64,000 bases of DNA from Rutstroemia sp. NJR-2017a BVV2 (GCA_002946415.1 NJPS01000058.1:62001-126000), one strand, 5' to 3'; counted from the first letter of the stretch, positions 23,104 through 35,249 are shown. Numbers and translations: made by a program. The notes: a model not told the origin generated them from the sequence alone.

Positions 23104-25305
23104 TCAGTTGAATATAGCAGCTTGATGTAAAAATTCTACTCCATTCCTTACTAAGAATACGTAGGTAGTAGTGCTGAGACCGGCCGGCACATAACTGACC
23201 ACGATTGCGGCCCGGGTAGCTTGTGGTATTTTGAAAGGAGTGCTGATGATTATAGGAGGAGATTCGAGAGTTGGTTTGGTTGATATGACATCCCACTCAT
23301 GATGAGGAGATTGAGGCTCAAGGGTTGATTGGAATGGTTGCCGACAGTAGCTCCCGGTCCGGGGACTACTCAGGAACGTTTCCTGCAGACGAATAGCCAT
23401 TCTATCTTTGACCGCAAACAGACTTGGCGTCCAAGACTGATATCAATGATGGTGCCGACGGATAGAGGGTGTTTGTATAGATTGGTTGTGGCTTGAAATA
23501 CTTCATGTCCCATGGTACTGAACAGTCCCGTAATTTCTTCGGGGCGTCTACGCTGCACCTGGGTCTCTTGTCTATACACACAGAGTAGACGTGTAAGAGT
23601 CACACCCGCGGAGCTTTACGGATGGCCTGATGAATTCCTTGGTCCACTGTGCACCGGTGAGGTATAAGAGAAGATCTGTATCTGTATCTCAAATCGCATC
23701 TCTGACAACCACCACGTGGAGACTGGCAGCTTGACGCCCATAGCAGACGACGTTATTGCTTTCAGCCTCGATATACTCACAAGCATAACCGGATTCCGTT
23801 CAAGGCCCGCATGCAACATTTTTACCTTTTCTGTCAGTCTCCGTAGAACGTAACAAGCTCCGCAGACTTCCTTCAGCATGCGAGCCACTTCTCATTCTCC
23901 CCTGGCGAGCATGAGCTTGATCCGACGGCTTGCTCCACGGTAACCAAGAACTGAGACTTCCTAGAATGGATGGTTTGGGTGGAGTATGGGGTAGCAAAGC
24001 GGAAGCGATGGATTCATTCCGGATCAAGTTGGGCTTGGGTGATACTAGTCCATGGAGAGTTTGTGATTGCATTGGGGTCATTTCGTCATTAGCGGGGATA
24101 ATATTGAGTGTCGCAGCGGACGTTTGAGGTCGTGCTGGTTGGCTGATCAGGAATGTTGGAGAACCAATTTGAGGCTTGGGGCCTTGTTTGAAATGTTGGG
24201 CGTTGTCTATAATCATTGAAGCGAATGTGGCAGCTCTTGGTCGCGGGTGCTTGGAATGGTTATCAGGGATGGTTTCGGGAGCGGTGGTATCTTCGGCAGC
24301 TTCAGAACTTGATGTTGAAACTTCAACCTCTTTCCTTGCAGCTCGTCCGCGGACCTCATCTTCCAGGACGGCAGCAGGCTTCTTCCTTGATTTATCTTCT
24401 TCGGAGGACCTTGAAGATGACATGATCGTCTCAAGGGTACCATAGGCGACGGACTTTGGTCTTCGACCTCCTCTGGAGCTCCGTGCTGGAGGCCGTATAT
24501 GGTCTTCGTCGGCAGCAATGACTTGCAATGTTGGAGCACTCGCATCAACAGCAGATCCACCACCCGGTTGTAGGATCCGATCTCCAGTACCATGGGGTGG
24601 ATGGTGGAACTCGTGTTGATTGGCCAAACTGTATTTGCTCCTGGCACAAATTTCGGCAATCCTCTCCAAATCATCTGAAACAGTGTGTTTTATGTCATCC
24701 ATAATTCCTTTGAAGCTAAAAGCTTCGACGGGCGGAAGCTTGAGGTCCATTTTTGCTTGGCCTATTCCGGCGGCCCCATTCTGTTTTTTGGCCGCGATGG
24801 GATCTCGTTGGAGCGAGCGGGGTCGAACAGCTCCAGAATATGTTCGCACAATCACTGGTTGGTTGTAGGTCTCGCCGGTGGATTTCGCATAGCGATGGTG
24901 TGATCGATTGGTACCGTTGAGGGAGCGAAGAGCTGTAAGACGATGCGCTACCTTTGCCTCGTCGAGAATATGTTCACCACGAGCGGCTTCTTCAGATTCA
25001 AGCAGACTGGCACGAGAGGTATTTGAAGTCCATAAAGCTGGCGGCAGAAAATGGAGAGGAAGCGAGTGACGCCTGTTATTTTTCGTATTCGGGTCCAGGT
25101 TTGGATTGTTTGGATTGTTTGAATTGTTTGAATTATTTGAATTGGAATTGTTGAAGTGGTGTGTTGTTGAGGGAGCTTTTGAAGTGGTGTGAGGCCGCAT
25201 GTGAGTGGGAGGAGTGGGAGTGGGAGTGGTAGCGGTAGTGTGTGGTAATGCATCTGCTCCTACACCCGCCGAACGCATGTTTGGCGACGTGCGAGCTGTT
25301 GTCAT
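23104..25305 (-). CDS. Fungal protein of unknown function, Ser/Pro-rich, multi-exon
   Basis: I do not recognise the family. The large first exon (minus strand 25305-23826) encodes 493 residues. They include a Thr/Pro-rich head, an Asn/Ser repeat (residues about 52-70), the motif RRHSLPLHFLPPALWTSN, basic disordered segments and SILGSLSSWLPWSKPS. A phase-consistent continuation uses exons 23675-23620, 23558-23502 and 23436-23104, giving 641 aa in all. It reads DLLLYLTGAQWTKEFIRPS, VQRRRPEEITGLFSTMGHE, then a final block with RMAIRLQETFLSSPRTGSY and AIVVSYVPAGLSTTTYVFL. These last exons look protein-like but their borders are my inference; the alternative is a 501-aa protein ending at 23800. 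The gene diverges from the next unknown gene across a 599-bp promoter. Confidence 0.6.
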
Positions 25306-25904
25306 GATGTGGATACGGCGTTCGCGTTCAATTGCTCCAAAACTAAGCAGGCATAATTGAACGGAGCAGTTATTGCATGTCCTAACAAGGGGAGGGGCAG
25401 CGGGGAGCCCTTTTCAAAGAGAAAAAGAGAATTAAAAGGAGCTTCGAGTCTCAAGTATATGAGCTGTGCTGTGAGTGATATCTTTCTTTGGCTATGGGGA
25501 AATTTCGTGGCAGGCGTTCTATGGTCCCTTTTCCCCTAGAGAGCCAATGCTTGCTCCAAAGAGCTGATGCAAAGTAAAGAGGGTGGCTTGCTTGCGGTGT
25601 ATGGCTTCTGCTCGCATGCTTGATTGGCCGGCGATTTAGTCTCACTGCGAAATACTACCAAGCTACCAGTACTACCAAGCACCAAGCTTGTCTACTCACG
25701 CTACTGTACAGCACCACTACTGTAAAGGTTAGCCGCTCAACCCCGCAAAAGTGTCCATGCTCGCGAGCCTTCCCGCGCCTGGAATGAGCCAGAACAACCA
25801 CTCCACAACCATTCAGGTGAATCTCAGCATTCGTACTGAAACCGTCACCTTTGCGATACGATAGCTATTGTAACCCCCCAACACTGCTTGAGTCTGCCAC
25901 CACG
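25306..25904. promoter_or_regulatory. Divergent promoter between two unknown genes
   Basis: This 599-bp region lies between start codons. It contains a short direct repeat of CTACCAAGC-type units at about 25652-25690 (ACTACCAAGCTACCAGTACTACCAAGCACC, given in parts) and a nearby CACGCTACTGTACAGCACC patch. The role is unknown. Confidence 0.4.
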
Positions 25905-27587
25905 ATGGCTCGAGAGGACGATAATATTAGTACGAACGATCAGCCGAAGAACAATGGCTCCACTCCATCCGATTCCACTAATCCTTTTATCCGTTTTCGA
26001 CATTACGCTGATGAGCAAGTCAGCTCGGTTCTGCAAGGTTTCATCGGCATCCCTTCGATCTTTTCGCGGCCAACTGGCAATCAACAATGGGCTGTGTTTG
26101 ATGAAGAATTGCGTAGACGGGACGAGCTACAGGCAAGGCAGAGAAAACTGAAAGAGGCTGCAGAGAGAATACAGAAGAATGAGAGCTCTAACAAAGTCGA
26201 CGAGGTCGAGCGAACTTATGAATCTCCCTATAGGTCGCCGGATAATCAATCAATGCCGGAAGAGCTGCAAAGCACCGATTGCGAAAGGCCATCCGCAGAG
26301 GACGCTGCCAGAGTAGGTGTGAAGACTGCGCGAGGCACCAATGGTTACTCAGAAAGCCATGGTATATTATCTCAGCTACACGGCAATCTTCTAGAGAATC
26401 TCAGCACTTACCAATTTCCCTTATACTCTCCCATGCGTCCAACAATGGCATCCAGCGGGCCAGTGTCACACATGGTCAACCAAATCGTTGGATCTCTGAG
26501 TCCTATAGTGTTCGGCACTACTTCTAGTAGCCTTTCATTATTGCCTTATCTAATGGCATCTCCCTACTCTCCACTTCAGCTTTCTCTCAACCAAGCGTTG
26601 CACCACGAGATGGGACTTTTTCCCGGGCGTAGCCCCACTCAAACCGCTGCGGATGACTTTCCGTATCTTGAAGCATTTGAAGATTTGCTTCTGGCTGCAC
26701 AAGGAAAAGAAATGCCTGACAGGAAAAAGTCCGCCGCAAAGGAGCATTCAAATGACGTATTTTCGAGCCTGAACAATGGTATGGTCTGGATTGACCGACT
26801 TCGCACGCTAGGCTTACTGACCATCCCTAATCCCGACGAATATGAGTCGGACAACAAGACTACAGCTTCGTACGACAAGACCCAGGGCTCTCCTGTGAAA
26901 ATCGAACTCTTAAATCTTCCCGCTGCATCCGAAAAAGGTGGAAAAGATCCTGAGACAGAGGAAGAGATGTATGAGAGTTTTCTGGCCAGTGCATCTGCCA
27001 CGCCTGCGCAGTTTTTTTCAAGTCTGGAGTCGACTTTCTCAGCAGTAGAGAGACTGATGAAGAGCACCACTCGCGGCTTCGAAGACAGTCATTACATAAG
27101 CCAGGAGCAAGTACGTGGTTCAGGCAACAAACAATCACCCTCGAGTGGCTCCGATGCCGAAAAGGAAGTCGTTTGCTGCATCAAAGTTTCTCACACCACC
27201 GACGAAGATGGGAGCACGGAGGCAGAAACCACTGTTTGGAAATTATTCGCGGATGGACGTGACACATATACCAGCGATACTCGTCAGATACCCGTCTCTA
27301 AAACTAACGATCCACGTGCCGGAAGTCAAGCAAAAACCCCTGAAGCGGCCTCCGATAGAGAAGTCTCCTCTTCTTCCACAGTAGAGCATGAGGCTGATGA
27401 AGATGGCGCCACTACGACTATAACCGTTAGTAAAAATTTTGCAGATGGGAGAAGGACGATCACCATTTCGAGTCATTTTACGAACCGGCCTGGCGATGAG
27501 CGTGCTGGTGGTCAAGACGGAGGAAGCGAGAGCGTAGGCGAGCAGCAAAGCGAGAAGAAAGTGAAGAAAGGGTGGTTTTGGAACTGA
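25905..27587 (+). CDS. Fungal protein of unknown function with duplicated FADGR segment
   Basis: Single-exon frame of 560 aa from the ATG at 25905; no better start lies upstream. The N-terminal part NPFIRFRHYADEQVSSVLQG...IFSRPTGNQQWAVFDEEL resembles a conserved opening found in uncharacterised filamentous-fungal proteins, in my recollection. It is followed by a charged helix (about 65-90) and a central hydrophobic/aromatic region (about 155-245). Near the C-terminus two related segments occur: CIKVSHTTDEDGSTEAETTV..LFADGR (about 424-452) and STVEHEADEDGATTTITV..NFADGR (about 490-517). Each is predicted as beta-strand-acidic turn-beta-strand ending in F-A-D-G-R. The protein ends in a basic/aromatic tip KKVKKGWFWN. 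I cannot name a function; no catalytic motif or membrane span is evident. Confidence 0.75.
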   Translation: MAREDDNISTNDQPKNNGSTPSDSTNPFIRFRHYADEQVSSVLQGFIGIPSIFSRPTGNQQWAVFDEELRRRDELQARQRKLKEAAERIQKNESSNKVDEVERTYESPYRSPDNQSMPEELQSTDCERPSAEDAARVGVKTARGTNGYSESHGILSQLHGNLLENLSTYQFPLYSPMRPTMASSGPVSHMVNQIVGSLSPIVFGTTSSSLSLLPYLMASPYSPLQLSLNQALHHEMGLFPGRSPTQTAADDFPYLEAFEDLLLAAQGKEMPDRKKSAAKEHSNDVFSSLNNGMVWIDRLRTLGLLTIPNPDEYESDNKTTASYDKTQGSPVKIELLNLPAASEKGGKDPETEEEMYESFLASASATPAQFFSSLESTFSAVERLMKSTTRGFEDSHYISQEQVRGSGNKQSPSSGSDAEKEVVCCIKVSHTTDEDGSTEAETTVWKLFADGRDTYTSDTRQIPVSKTNDPRAGSQAKTPEAASDREVSSSSTVEHEADEDGATTTITVSKNFADGRRTITISSHFTNRPGDERAGGQDGGSESVGEQQSEKKVKKGWFWN

Positions 27588-28353
27588 GTATTTCCATGAC
27601 TGGGTTTCGGGATCTGTGTATAATAGGTAGGAAAGGTAACGGTTAATGCAATTGGATAAGCGGGGTCACACAACAGAAGTCAAATTCTCTCCTTTCTCTA
27701 TCTGTCTGTCTGTCACTATCAGCGTCGGGTTTCTGGGTGGGTTTTTCTATCTACTACTACTATTTACTCAAATACAAAATACAGTGTCACGTCTATGGAT
27801 TGTATTGAGGAAGTGCACACACATCAAATTACAGATTTTTGGAGTGGGAAAGTATTTCTGATTTGCTTATGGCTGGTCAGATGGGAACTACAGTGATTCA
27901 GGTTGGGTTGGAGGATATTAGATATCGTCGTCGTCGAAGCCGTGACTTGAATTCACTACACTACTTCACTTTCCAAGAAACCGAATATGCAGGATCTACA
28001 GAAAGGAAATATTACATACAAGAAAGTCCCAGTAAGCTGATACGTCTCTGAGGGTTTTTGTCGTTTTCTTCTCTGACCGTAAAGCAGAAGGGTATGCTCA
28101 ACCTCGGAGATACTACTCTCGTCTCATGTTTCTGGACGGTTCTCAAATATGAAATTTCTTCGGCTGGATAACGGGAAATTAGATTACCAGCTTGCAATTC
28201 ACTCACGTGTGCTTGGAAAGTAGGAACCCGTATAAGTATTTGCAATTTCCCCGCGTCCGTTCAAGCTTTGGTCTTTCACCCTTCTTATTCTTTAAGATTC
28301 TCGTGTCAGGATCTTTCTCCAAATACGCACTCACATTCAAACGCATAACAGTC
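27588..28353. other. Intergenic region
   Basis: This 766-bp space between co-directional genes contains a TCTGTCTGTCTGTC run near 27700 and a TCGTCGTCGTCG run near 27925. No coding or RNA feature is supported. Confidence 0.45.
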
Positions 28354-29365
28354 ATGGGCAACACAAATTCAGTCCCGTGGGACAGGTCAGTCAAACGCGC
28401 CGTGATCTCTCCAATTATTGTTTTTTGTGTGCGCTGACATTGGCGCAGGATGATGGCGGCGAAAAAATACAGTGATTTGACAATCAAATGCCAGGAGAAG
28501 ACTTTTTACGTTCATCGAGTCATTGTTTGCACCTATTCAAGCGTCATCGAGGCTGCTGTAGATGCGGACAATAATGTGAGCTAGACTACTTTCATGCTAT
28601 GTTTCTTTCGAGCATTGTGTTCTCTTTATTTTGAAGTTCCTTGAACATGCTAAATGACTTCTAATAATACTACAGGATACGATTCCAAGGGTGCTTAAAT
28701 TAGCCAACAACGATCCGGAAGTTCTCGAACGAATGATCAAATTTATCTACCAACAATACGATCCATCCAAGGAGAAACAGAGTTCACTCAGTTGTGCACA
28801 GGACTACCTCATAGCCAAGAAATTCGGTCTGTCCGCCTTAGAATCTGTGGCATACCTAGGATATATGAAAGCGGCGTCTAAAAATTGGCACGCTTCCTCT
28901 TTCCTCGCGAGTCTTGAACTCTTACTTGAAGATTCGTCCGAATCGATTCGTCTTGTGGTCGAGGGTGAGCGTGAGCGTGAGGGTGATATTCGTGTATTAG
29001 CTGCACAAATTGCTGCTTTGCATATGAACGATCTGAAGGATACACGCGTATTTAAAGATATATGCCGGAAGAATGTGGATTTTGCTATGGAGGTCATGGC
29101 AGCGATAGCCAATCCTGAACTTAGCAAGGAGAATTTTGATTTGCATGTGGAGGTCATGGCAGCGATAGCCAATCCTGAACTTAGCAAGGAGAATATTGAT
29201 TTTGATATGGCAGCGGAAGCGAATCCCAAGCCAAAAACTCTTGATATTAGAGGTCACCAGCTATGGTGTTCGTCGGAGTGGTCGTTTTGGTTGCCCTTCA
29301 TGGTGGTAGCGGTTGGTATAGCATTGTCGGCTTTGTTTTACAACCTGCTATTATCTGTACTCTAG
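28354..29365 (+). CDS. BTB/POZ protein with C-terminal transmembrane anchor
   Basis: Exons are 28354-28385, 28449-28575 and 28676-29365 (introns 63 and 100 bp), giving 282 aa. The BTB fold starts at KYSDLTIKCQEKTFYVHRVIVCTYSS, continues into the helix ERMIKFIYQQYDP, and ends with QDYLIAKKFGLSALE. Fungal BTB proteins often act as self-associating adaptors, for example for CUL3 ligases; no partner is visible here. Unusual points are a 20-residue direct repeat (EVMAAIANPELSKEN..., two near-identical copies of a 60-bp unit at about 29090-29209) and a hydrophobic C-terminal span WLPFMVVAVGIALSALFYNLL that would make it tail-anchored. The first exon (11 codons) begins MGNTNS, which offers Gly2 as a possible N-myristoylation site. 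The splice model is phase-consistent. Confidence 0.82.
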
Positions 29366-30590
29366 ATTTCTGAAGAATGCGTGGAGCTACCTTTGGTATC
29401 ATGACTTCAATTACTACTTTGTAAATTAGTTGTTAATACACCACATCATATCTCCAATCCATCATCTACAAGCGTAAACCTCGATATAGCATGTGACGAT
29501 ATTCAGCCTCCAAGTCCCCACCCAACCGCATGACACAGCTACAGCCTAGAGTTCCATATCCTATCCTATCCTATCCTATCCCATCCTATCCTATCCTTCT
29601 TCCCCACCAGATAACATCATCTCAACCTCAGCTGTCCTAACAGCGACCTTTTCCTATTCTATGAATACATACATACATACCCAAGGCAGAGTCACTTTCC
29701 CCTCCATAATTGCCCGCATCGCCTCATCGCGGCCTACCCTAAGGCTACCCCTCTTTCGCCTCCTCCTCTCATCGTTTCGCCTCCACCACTCATCTAGTAA
29801 AGCATCCAAACCCGAAAGGCAAAGCATGAAATAAATCATGAGGCTGAACACTGCACCGCATCCCTCAACCACCCAACCCCACCTTTTTCCTACAGCAAAC
29901 CCCACCCAGCCCAGCCCCACCCTTATCCTTATCCCAGCCGCATATCGCAATTGCCAATTGCCAATTGCCAGTTGCACCCACTCTACCCAACGAACTTGTG
30001 CTTGTGCTCACCTACATATTCATACCTGCAGACTCGTAGGCACGCAGGCTCCACCGCCTCACCGAGTTCCCTCTTGACACGTCCTGTGCGTTTTCCGCTT
30101 CTGGATTCGCGCCTTCTTATCATCTCATCTTGCTCTCAACGTAACAACAGGCGGGGAATAGTACAAACAAGGACTGGCAGTGGCGGCAAATGAGTCAACC
30201 CAACAAGTCTAGGTAAGTGTACAGTACAGTACCCGGCCAGCCAGCCAGCCGGCCGGATGACACTTCGGTGGGGAAAATCTGAGATTGGACAGCCTTGCCG
30301 TGCATGATAGGTAGGAGATGGTTGCTTGACTCGCATATATAATATGTATTGGGATCACGACAGCCAGCAGATAGAGAGAAAGGAATTTCTAAGCGTGCTT
30401 TCTTTTTTTCTTTTTGATTGGTTTTATTTTGTTTTGTTTTTGTTATAAATTTAAAACCAAGGATTGAGGGGTTTGACGACGACTACGTTTTGATTTTGAG
30501 CAGGTGTTTTACAGTTACCTAGATTCGGGTTTCTATACAGTGTCTACCTATTAGGCTTCTCGCTGCATATACACATACTCGGAATCACAA
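29366..30590. other. 1.2-kb repeat-containing intergenic region
   Basis: It holds the TATCC pentanucleotide repeat listed separately, an ATACATACATAC run near 29665, CCAATTGCCAATTGCCA near 29950, a CCAGCCAGCCAGCC(GG) run near 30235-30255, and a T-rich/ATTTTGTTTTG patch near 30400-30445. Frames within are short and low-complexity. The right part is the promoter/leader of the AAA gene. Confidence 0.55.
29555..29598. repeat. TATCC pentanucleotide microsatellite
   Basis: About eight consecutive TATCC units, one of them TATCCCATCC, lie 190 bp after the BTB gene stop. Confidence 0.85.
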
Positions 30591-33500
30591 ATGCTTCATT
30601 CTACGCACTGCTCTTCAATAACTACACAGCCGAGCGCACGCAAAATGCCACCACCAGCACCACCACCCTGCCACTCCTGTCAAGACATCCACACCATCCT
30701 CGCCCAAACCACGCTCGCTCTCGAAGAAGCATCGCACGTCTACAGCAAACTCCTCCCCATTGTGCAAAAGTCGCCTGCGAAAAATGTACTCGGGGAAGAT
30801 GTAGTTGCACTCGAGGAGATGCTGCGCGGGGCTTTAGGAAGGGTACGAGATATCGATATCGATAGCCGGACAGGGAGTTCAGACAGCAGAGAAAGACTGC
30901 GGAAGTTAGCTGGGCTGCCACTTTTCCAGCGTGGTGAAGAGAGCCCGAAGAAAAACCACAAGCACAATCACAGCCAAGAAAAAGAAAAAGAAAATGCAAA
31001 AACCAGCCCCCCGACACTGCAACTCGTGCCCAATTGGCCGTGGACAGATCTCAAAATCCCGTTTATAGATTCCGCAATCGAGGTGCAGAGTTCTCCACTG
31101 CGAGTGGAAGAAGTACTGCTCGATGACGATGTTTTGGTGGACAGAGATGAGCGGTGTATGGAGATGTCGTACAGAGCGAATCCCGTAACACTGGAGCTGA
31201 CGCACGTGTTGAAAGCGGTGCGATTATGGCTTACGGGGTTTTTTGAGGAGAAGAATTTACCGATTCCGGTGGATATCGTCGGGCAGCTGTGGCAAGCTGA
31301 AAATGATTTGGGGATGGAGATGCTGCCGACGACGGATTGTATCTGGAATAAGGATTATCAGCAGCAGCGGGAGGAGGTCCTCACCATACATGCTGAGGGC
31401 CCGGTACTCCGCGAAAAGTGCATGTGTCCCGATAAGCCGGGACGTGATGGAGAGCATCCGGATATTCATTGTCCAAGGAGTGTGCCGCAGGATATGCATC
31501 ATAATCCAACGAAATGGGTATGGAGTCAGGAAACAAAGCGATGGGGACTAAAACCTCCATCTCCTCCTATACCGTTCGCCGGAAATGACGACAACGGTTC
31601 CTGCGCCTGCTCTGAGTGCGATTCCGAGTCAGAAGAGCAAGTCAGCAGGAGAGCAGAACGAGCGAAAAAACAGAGGAAAGAGATAGCTGATAAAGCGTGG
31701 GAGGAAATCATGGCTATGACTGGGCTCGAAGACGTGAAAGAGCATGTTCGACGGCTGAAAGCTAAAGTAGACAATTCCGTTCGTCAAAATATTGATTTGA
31801 AAAACGAGAGATTCGGCGCCGTTTTCCTCGGGAATTCGGGGACGGGAAAAACAACCATGGCGAAGATATACGCTAGGTATCTGTACGCTTCTGGAGTGAT
31901 TTCTACAGATTATGTGATGGAGACGACGGGCACTTATCTTTTAGATGGCGGCATCGAGAGGACGAAGCGCTATGTCGAAAGGTTAGATAATGGGGGAGTG
32001 ATGTTTATCGATGATGCGATGACTCTTGACGAGTATGGCAACGGCATGAAGATTCTTGATTTTATTCTCCAAGAAATAGACAAAAGAAAAGGAACAGCAG
32101 TATTCATCCTCGCTGGGCGCGAAAAGGGAATGCGGAAATGGCTAGGTCACGGTACGAAGGACGTGGCCAGCCTGCTCCCCAACATCTTAACCTTCAAAGA
32201 TTTTACCGAGCCGGAACTTCTCGAGCTTTTGAGTTCATGCATCAAGAAGAGGTTTAATAATAAGATGGAGGTGGAGGGCGGACATGATGGGCTCTATATG
32301 CGCATTGCTGCGAGGAGAATCAGTAGGACGAGAGGGGCCTCGCAGTTTGGGAATGCGAGGGCGGTAGAGAATTTGGTGGGGCAGATTTGGGAGAGGCAGT
32401 CTGCGCGGTTGGCCAAGATGAGGAAGGAGAGAGAGAAGAAGGCGGCGGAGGAGCTGGCTTCTGCTCTGGAATCTGCTGCGGAAAAGACGGGAGAGGCAAC
32501 GGATGATAAAACAGGAACGGATGGGGAGAGCAAAGAAGAAGATTCTGCGACCACATCCAGTGTGACTGAGGATAAAATAGCCGAGGATGCTGAGGTGAAG
32601 CAAAGGGAGGATGCACGGGATGTTGCTGTTGCCAAAGAAGAAGCCGAGACACCAAAACTAGAGCCGGTAACGGAGGGACAACAGTCAAAGGACGTACCGA
32701 CACCCCCAGACGTACCGATAACCTCAGACGTACCGAAACCCTCAGATGCATCCGAATTGACAGACGAGAAACTTCCCGTCAAAGAAATTGAAATCTCGAC
32801 CGAGCAAGACCACATTGTGGCGCTAGTGACGAAAGACGGATCAAAGCCAGTGGTGTCGAAAGAGGCTAAGGCTCCTAAAGTCGTCAATGTGAAAGTAGCA
32901 GAAGAGATCTCAACTAGTGATCCGCCTTGCGAAGACATCTCATCTTCCGCTCCGGAAACCGAAAAACCTGAGATTGATGGGGAAAAGAGTCCGTCGGTAG
33001 AGGATGTCGTACCTGAAGAGCCGGTTAGCACAGATGGCGTTTCAGGTGTAGAAGCGACGCCGAATGATATTGTCTCCCAAGATGATGCATCCAAAGAGAG
33101 CAAGGAAGAGAGCAAAAGAGAGAACGAAAGTTCGGATAAGGAGAACTCATCAGATGACACTGCTGCTTCTTCCCATTCGGGTTCTGATACCAGCCCCGAC
33201 ACAACTCCAGGAACTCCCCAAATCGATCCCGAAGATCTCATATTCACCAAGGAAGATATTCTCGGTCCCGACCCATCAGATGCAATCCTCGATAGTCAAG
33301 CCTGGCAAGATCTCCAGAAACTCATCGGACTAGAGAAAGTGAAGGCTTCGCTACTGAATATGCTCGAGCTGGTCAAGACCAATTACCAACGAGAGCTGGA
33401 GGAGAAGCCTCTTCATGACTTCAGTTTAAACCGATGCTTTCTGGGTCCGGCCGGAACGGGCAAAACCGTTGTTGCGAAACTGTATGCCAAGATTCTGTGT

Positions 33501-35074
33501 GAAATAGGAGTTCTCTCCAAGGGGGAAGTCATCTTCCGCAACCCAAGCGATTTAATTGGACAGTATATCGGTGATTCCGAAGCAAACACCAAGTCCGCGC
33601 TCAACGCCGCGACTGGAAATGTTCTGGTGATTGACGAGGCGTACATGATGTACAGCGGAAACTCGGACGGTACGGGCAACGAGAGCGATTCATACCGACA
33701 GGGCATTATCGATACCCTCGTTGCGGAAGTCCAGGGAACTCCCGGGGAGGACAGAGCTGTACTGTTGCTGGGCTATAAGGAGCCGATGTTGGAGATGCTT
33801 GCTAATGCAAACCCTGGCTTGAGTCGGAGATTTCCTATTGCGAACGCTTTTTCGTTTGAGAATTTCACAATGGAGGAACTGGAGAAAATTTTGCGTTCGA
33901 AATTAGATTCATACGTTCTTGAGGCTACGGATGAAGCAATCAAGGTTGCTATGGATGTGCTTCATAAGGCTAGTACGCGACTGAATTTTGGGAATGGTGG
34001 AGAGGTGGAGAATCTGATTGCTGCGGCAAGGAGCAATATCCAGGTCAGGATGTCGAGTATACCAGTTGCAGACAGACCTAGTAAATGGACATTCCAGCCG
34101 GAGGACTTTGATCCGGAATTCGATAGGGGAAAATCGGCGCATGCGAATCTGAGGAAGTTGTTTGGTGATGTGGTTGGGTGCCAGAATATCGTGAAGCAGT
34201 TGGGACAATATCAGAATGTCTACAAGGCAATGAAGTCTAGAGGCATGGATCCGAGACCATATATCCCGACGAACTTCGTCTTTAAGGGACCACCAGGTGA
34301 ATTGGAATTTCTGTCATTTAGGCAGACTTATGCTAACATTAATGACTTCTAGGTACAGGCAAAACCACCACCGCCCGAAAATTCGCAAAAGTGTATTACG
34401 ACATGGGTCTCCTATCTGACCAAACCGTAATCGAATGCTCCGCCAGCGACCTAATCGGAAAATACATCGGGCACTCCGGCCCCAAAACCACCAAAGTCCT
34501 TGAAAAAGCCCTCGGGAAAGTCCTCTTCATCGACGAAGCCTATCGACTTGCCCCGCACGGCGAAACCTACAGCTTCTCCTCAGAAGTCATATCCGAACTC
34601 GTCGATCTCCTTACCAAACCAAAGTTCCACGGAAACCTCATCGTCATCCTCGCAGGCTACGAAGACGAGATGAATAACCTCCTATTCGCGAACCCGGGTC
34701 TGGCGTCGCGGTTTCCGGATGAGATGAACTTTCCGGCGTTAAAACCGGTGGATTGTTTGCAGATCCTGGAGATGAAGTTGAAGGGGGCGGGGATTGCGAT
34801 CCCGGTATTGAGGCAGACGCAGCAGAGAGAGTATGAGGGGTTGTTGCGGTTGATGACGTTTTTGACTGCCACCCAGGGCTGGGGGAATGCGAGGGATGTG
34901 GAGACGTTGGCGAAGGCGGTTTGTAGGGAGGTGTTTTTGGAGATGGATGGAGAGGGAGAGGGAGATGGGGAACTGGTTTGTAAGGCGGAGACGGCGAGGT
35001 TGGCGTTGGAGGTTATGTTGCATGAACGGAGGGCGAGGGCGTATACTACGGTGCCGCCGCCGAGGTATGAGTAA
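30591..35074 (+). CDS. Giant protein with three CbbX/SpoVK-type AAA+ ATPase domains
   Basis: Exons are 30591-34296 and 34353-35074; the 56-bp intron splits the third Walker A motif (GPPG/TGKTTT), giving 1475 aa. An internal ATG at 30645 is an alternative start. The N-terminal part (about 1-370) has a His/Cys-containing helical head and a Cys/His cluster (KCMCPDKPGRDGEHPDIHC, about residues 283-301). AAA1 has Walker A GNSGTGKTT (about 414) but FIDDAM instead of DE at Walker B, and no arginine-finger SRF. A long acidic Ser/Glu/Pro linker (about 620-890) follows. AAA2 (GPAGTGKTVV about 951, VIDEAY about 1017, GLSRRF) and AAA3 (about 1234, FIDEAY about 1296, GLASRF) look intact. Fungal proteins of this type are annotated only as CbxX/CfqX or SpoVK-like; substrate and location are unknown. 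Confidence 0.88.
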
Positions 35075-35249
35075 CTTTGGCTGGGAAACTGGGGATATAG
35101 GCAGAGGGAGAAGGCAGGGGGAGAAGGCAGGGGGAAAGGGGATTGTATGTTTTGAGTAGCAGGATAGGATATGATCCAGTACAGTACATTAATTGTATAC
35201 ACTACAAATTCTTCACCTTCTAACTGCACGCGCTGGTACCTCCGAGGGG

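Noticed and set aside
32294..33250. 318-codon Ser-rich minus-strand frame
   Set aside because: Antisense of the acidic linker of the triple-AAA gene. GAA/GAG codons read as TTC/CTC on the other strand give the Ser/Phe-rich shadow.
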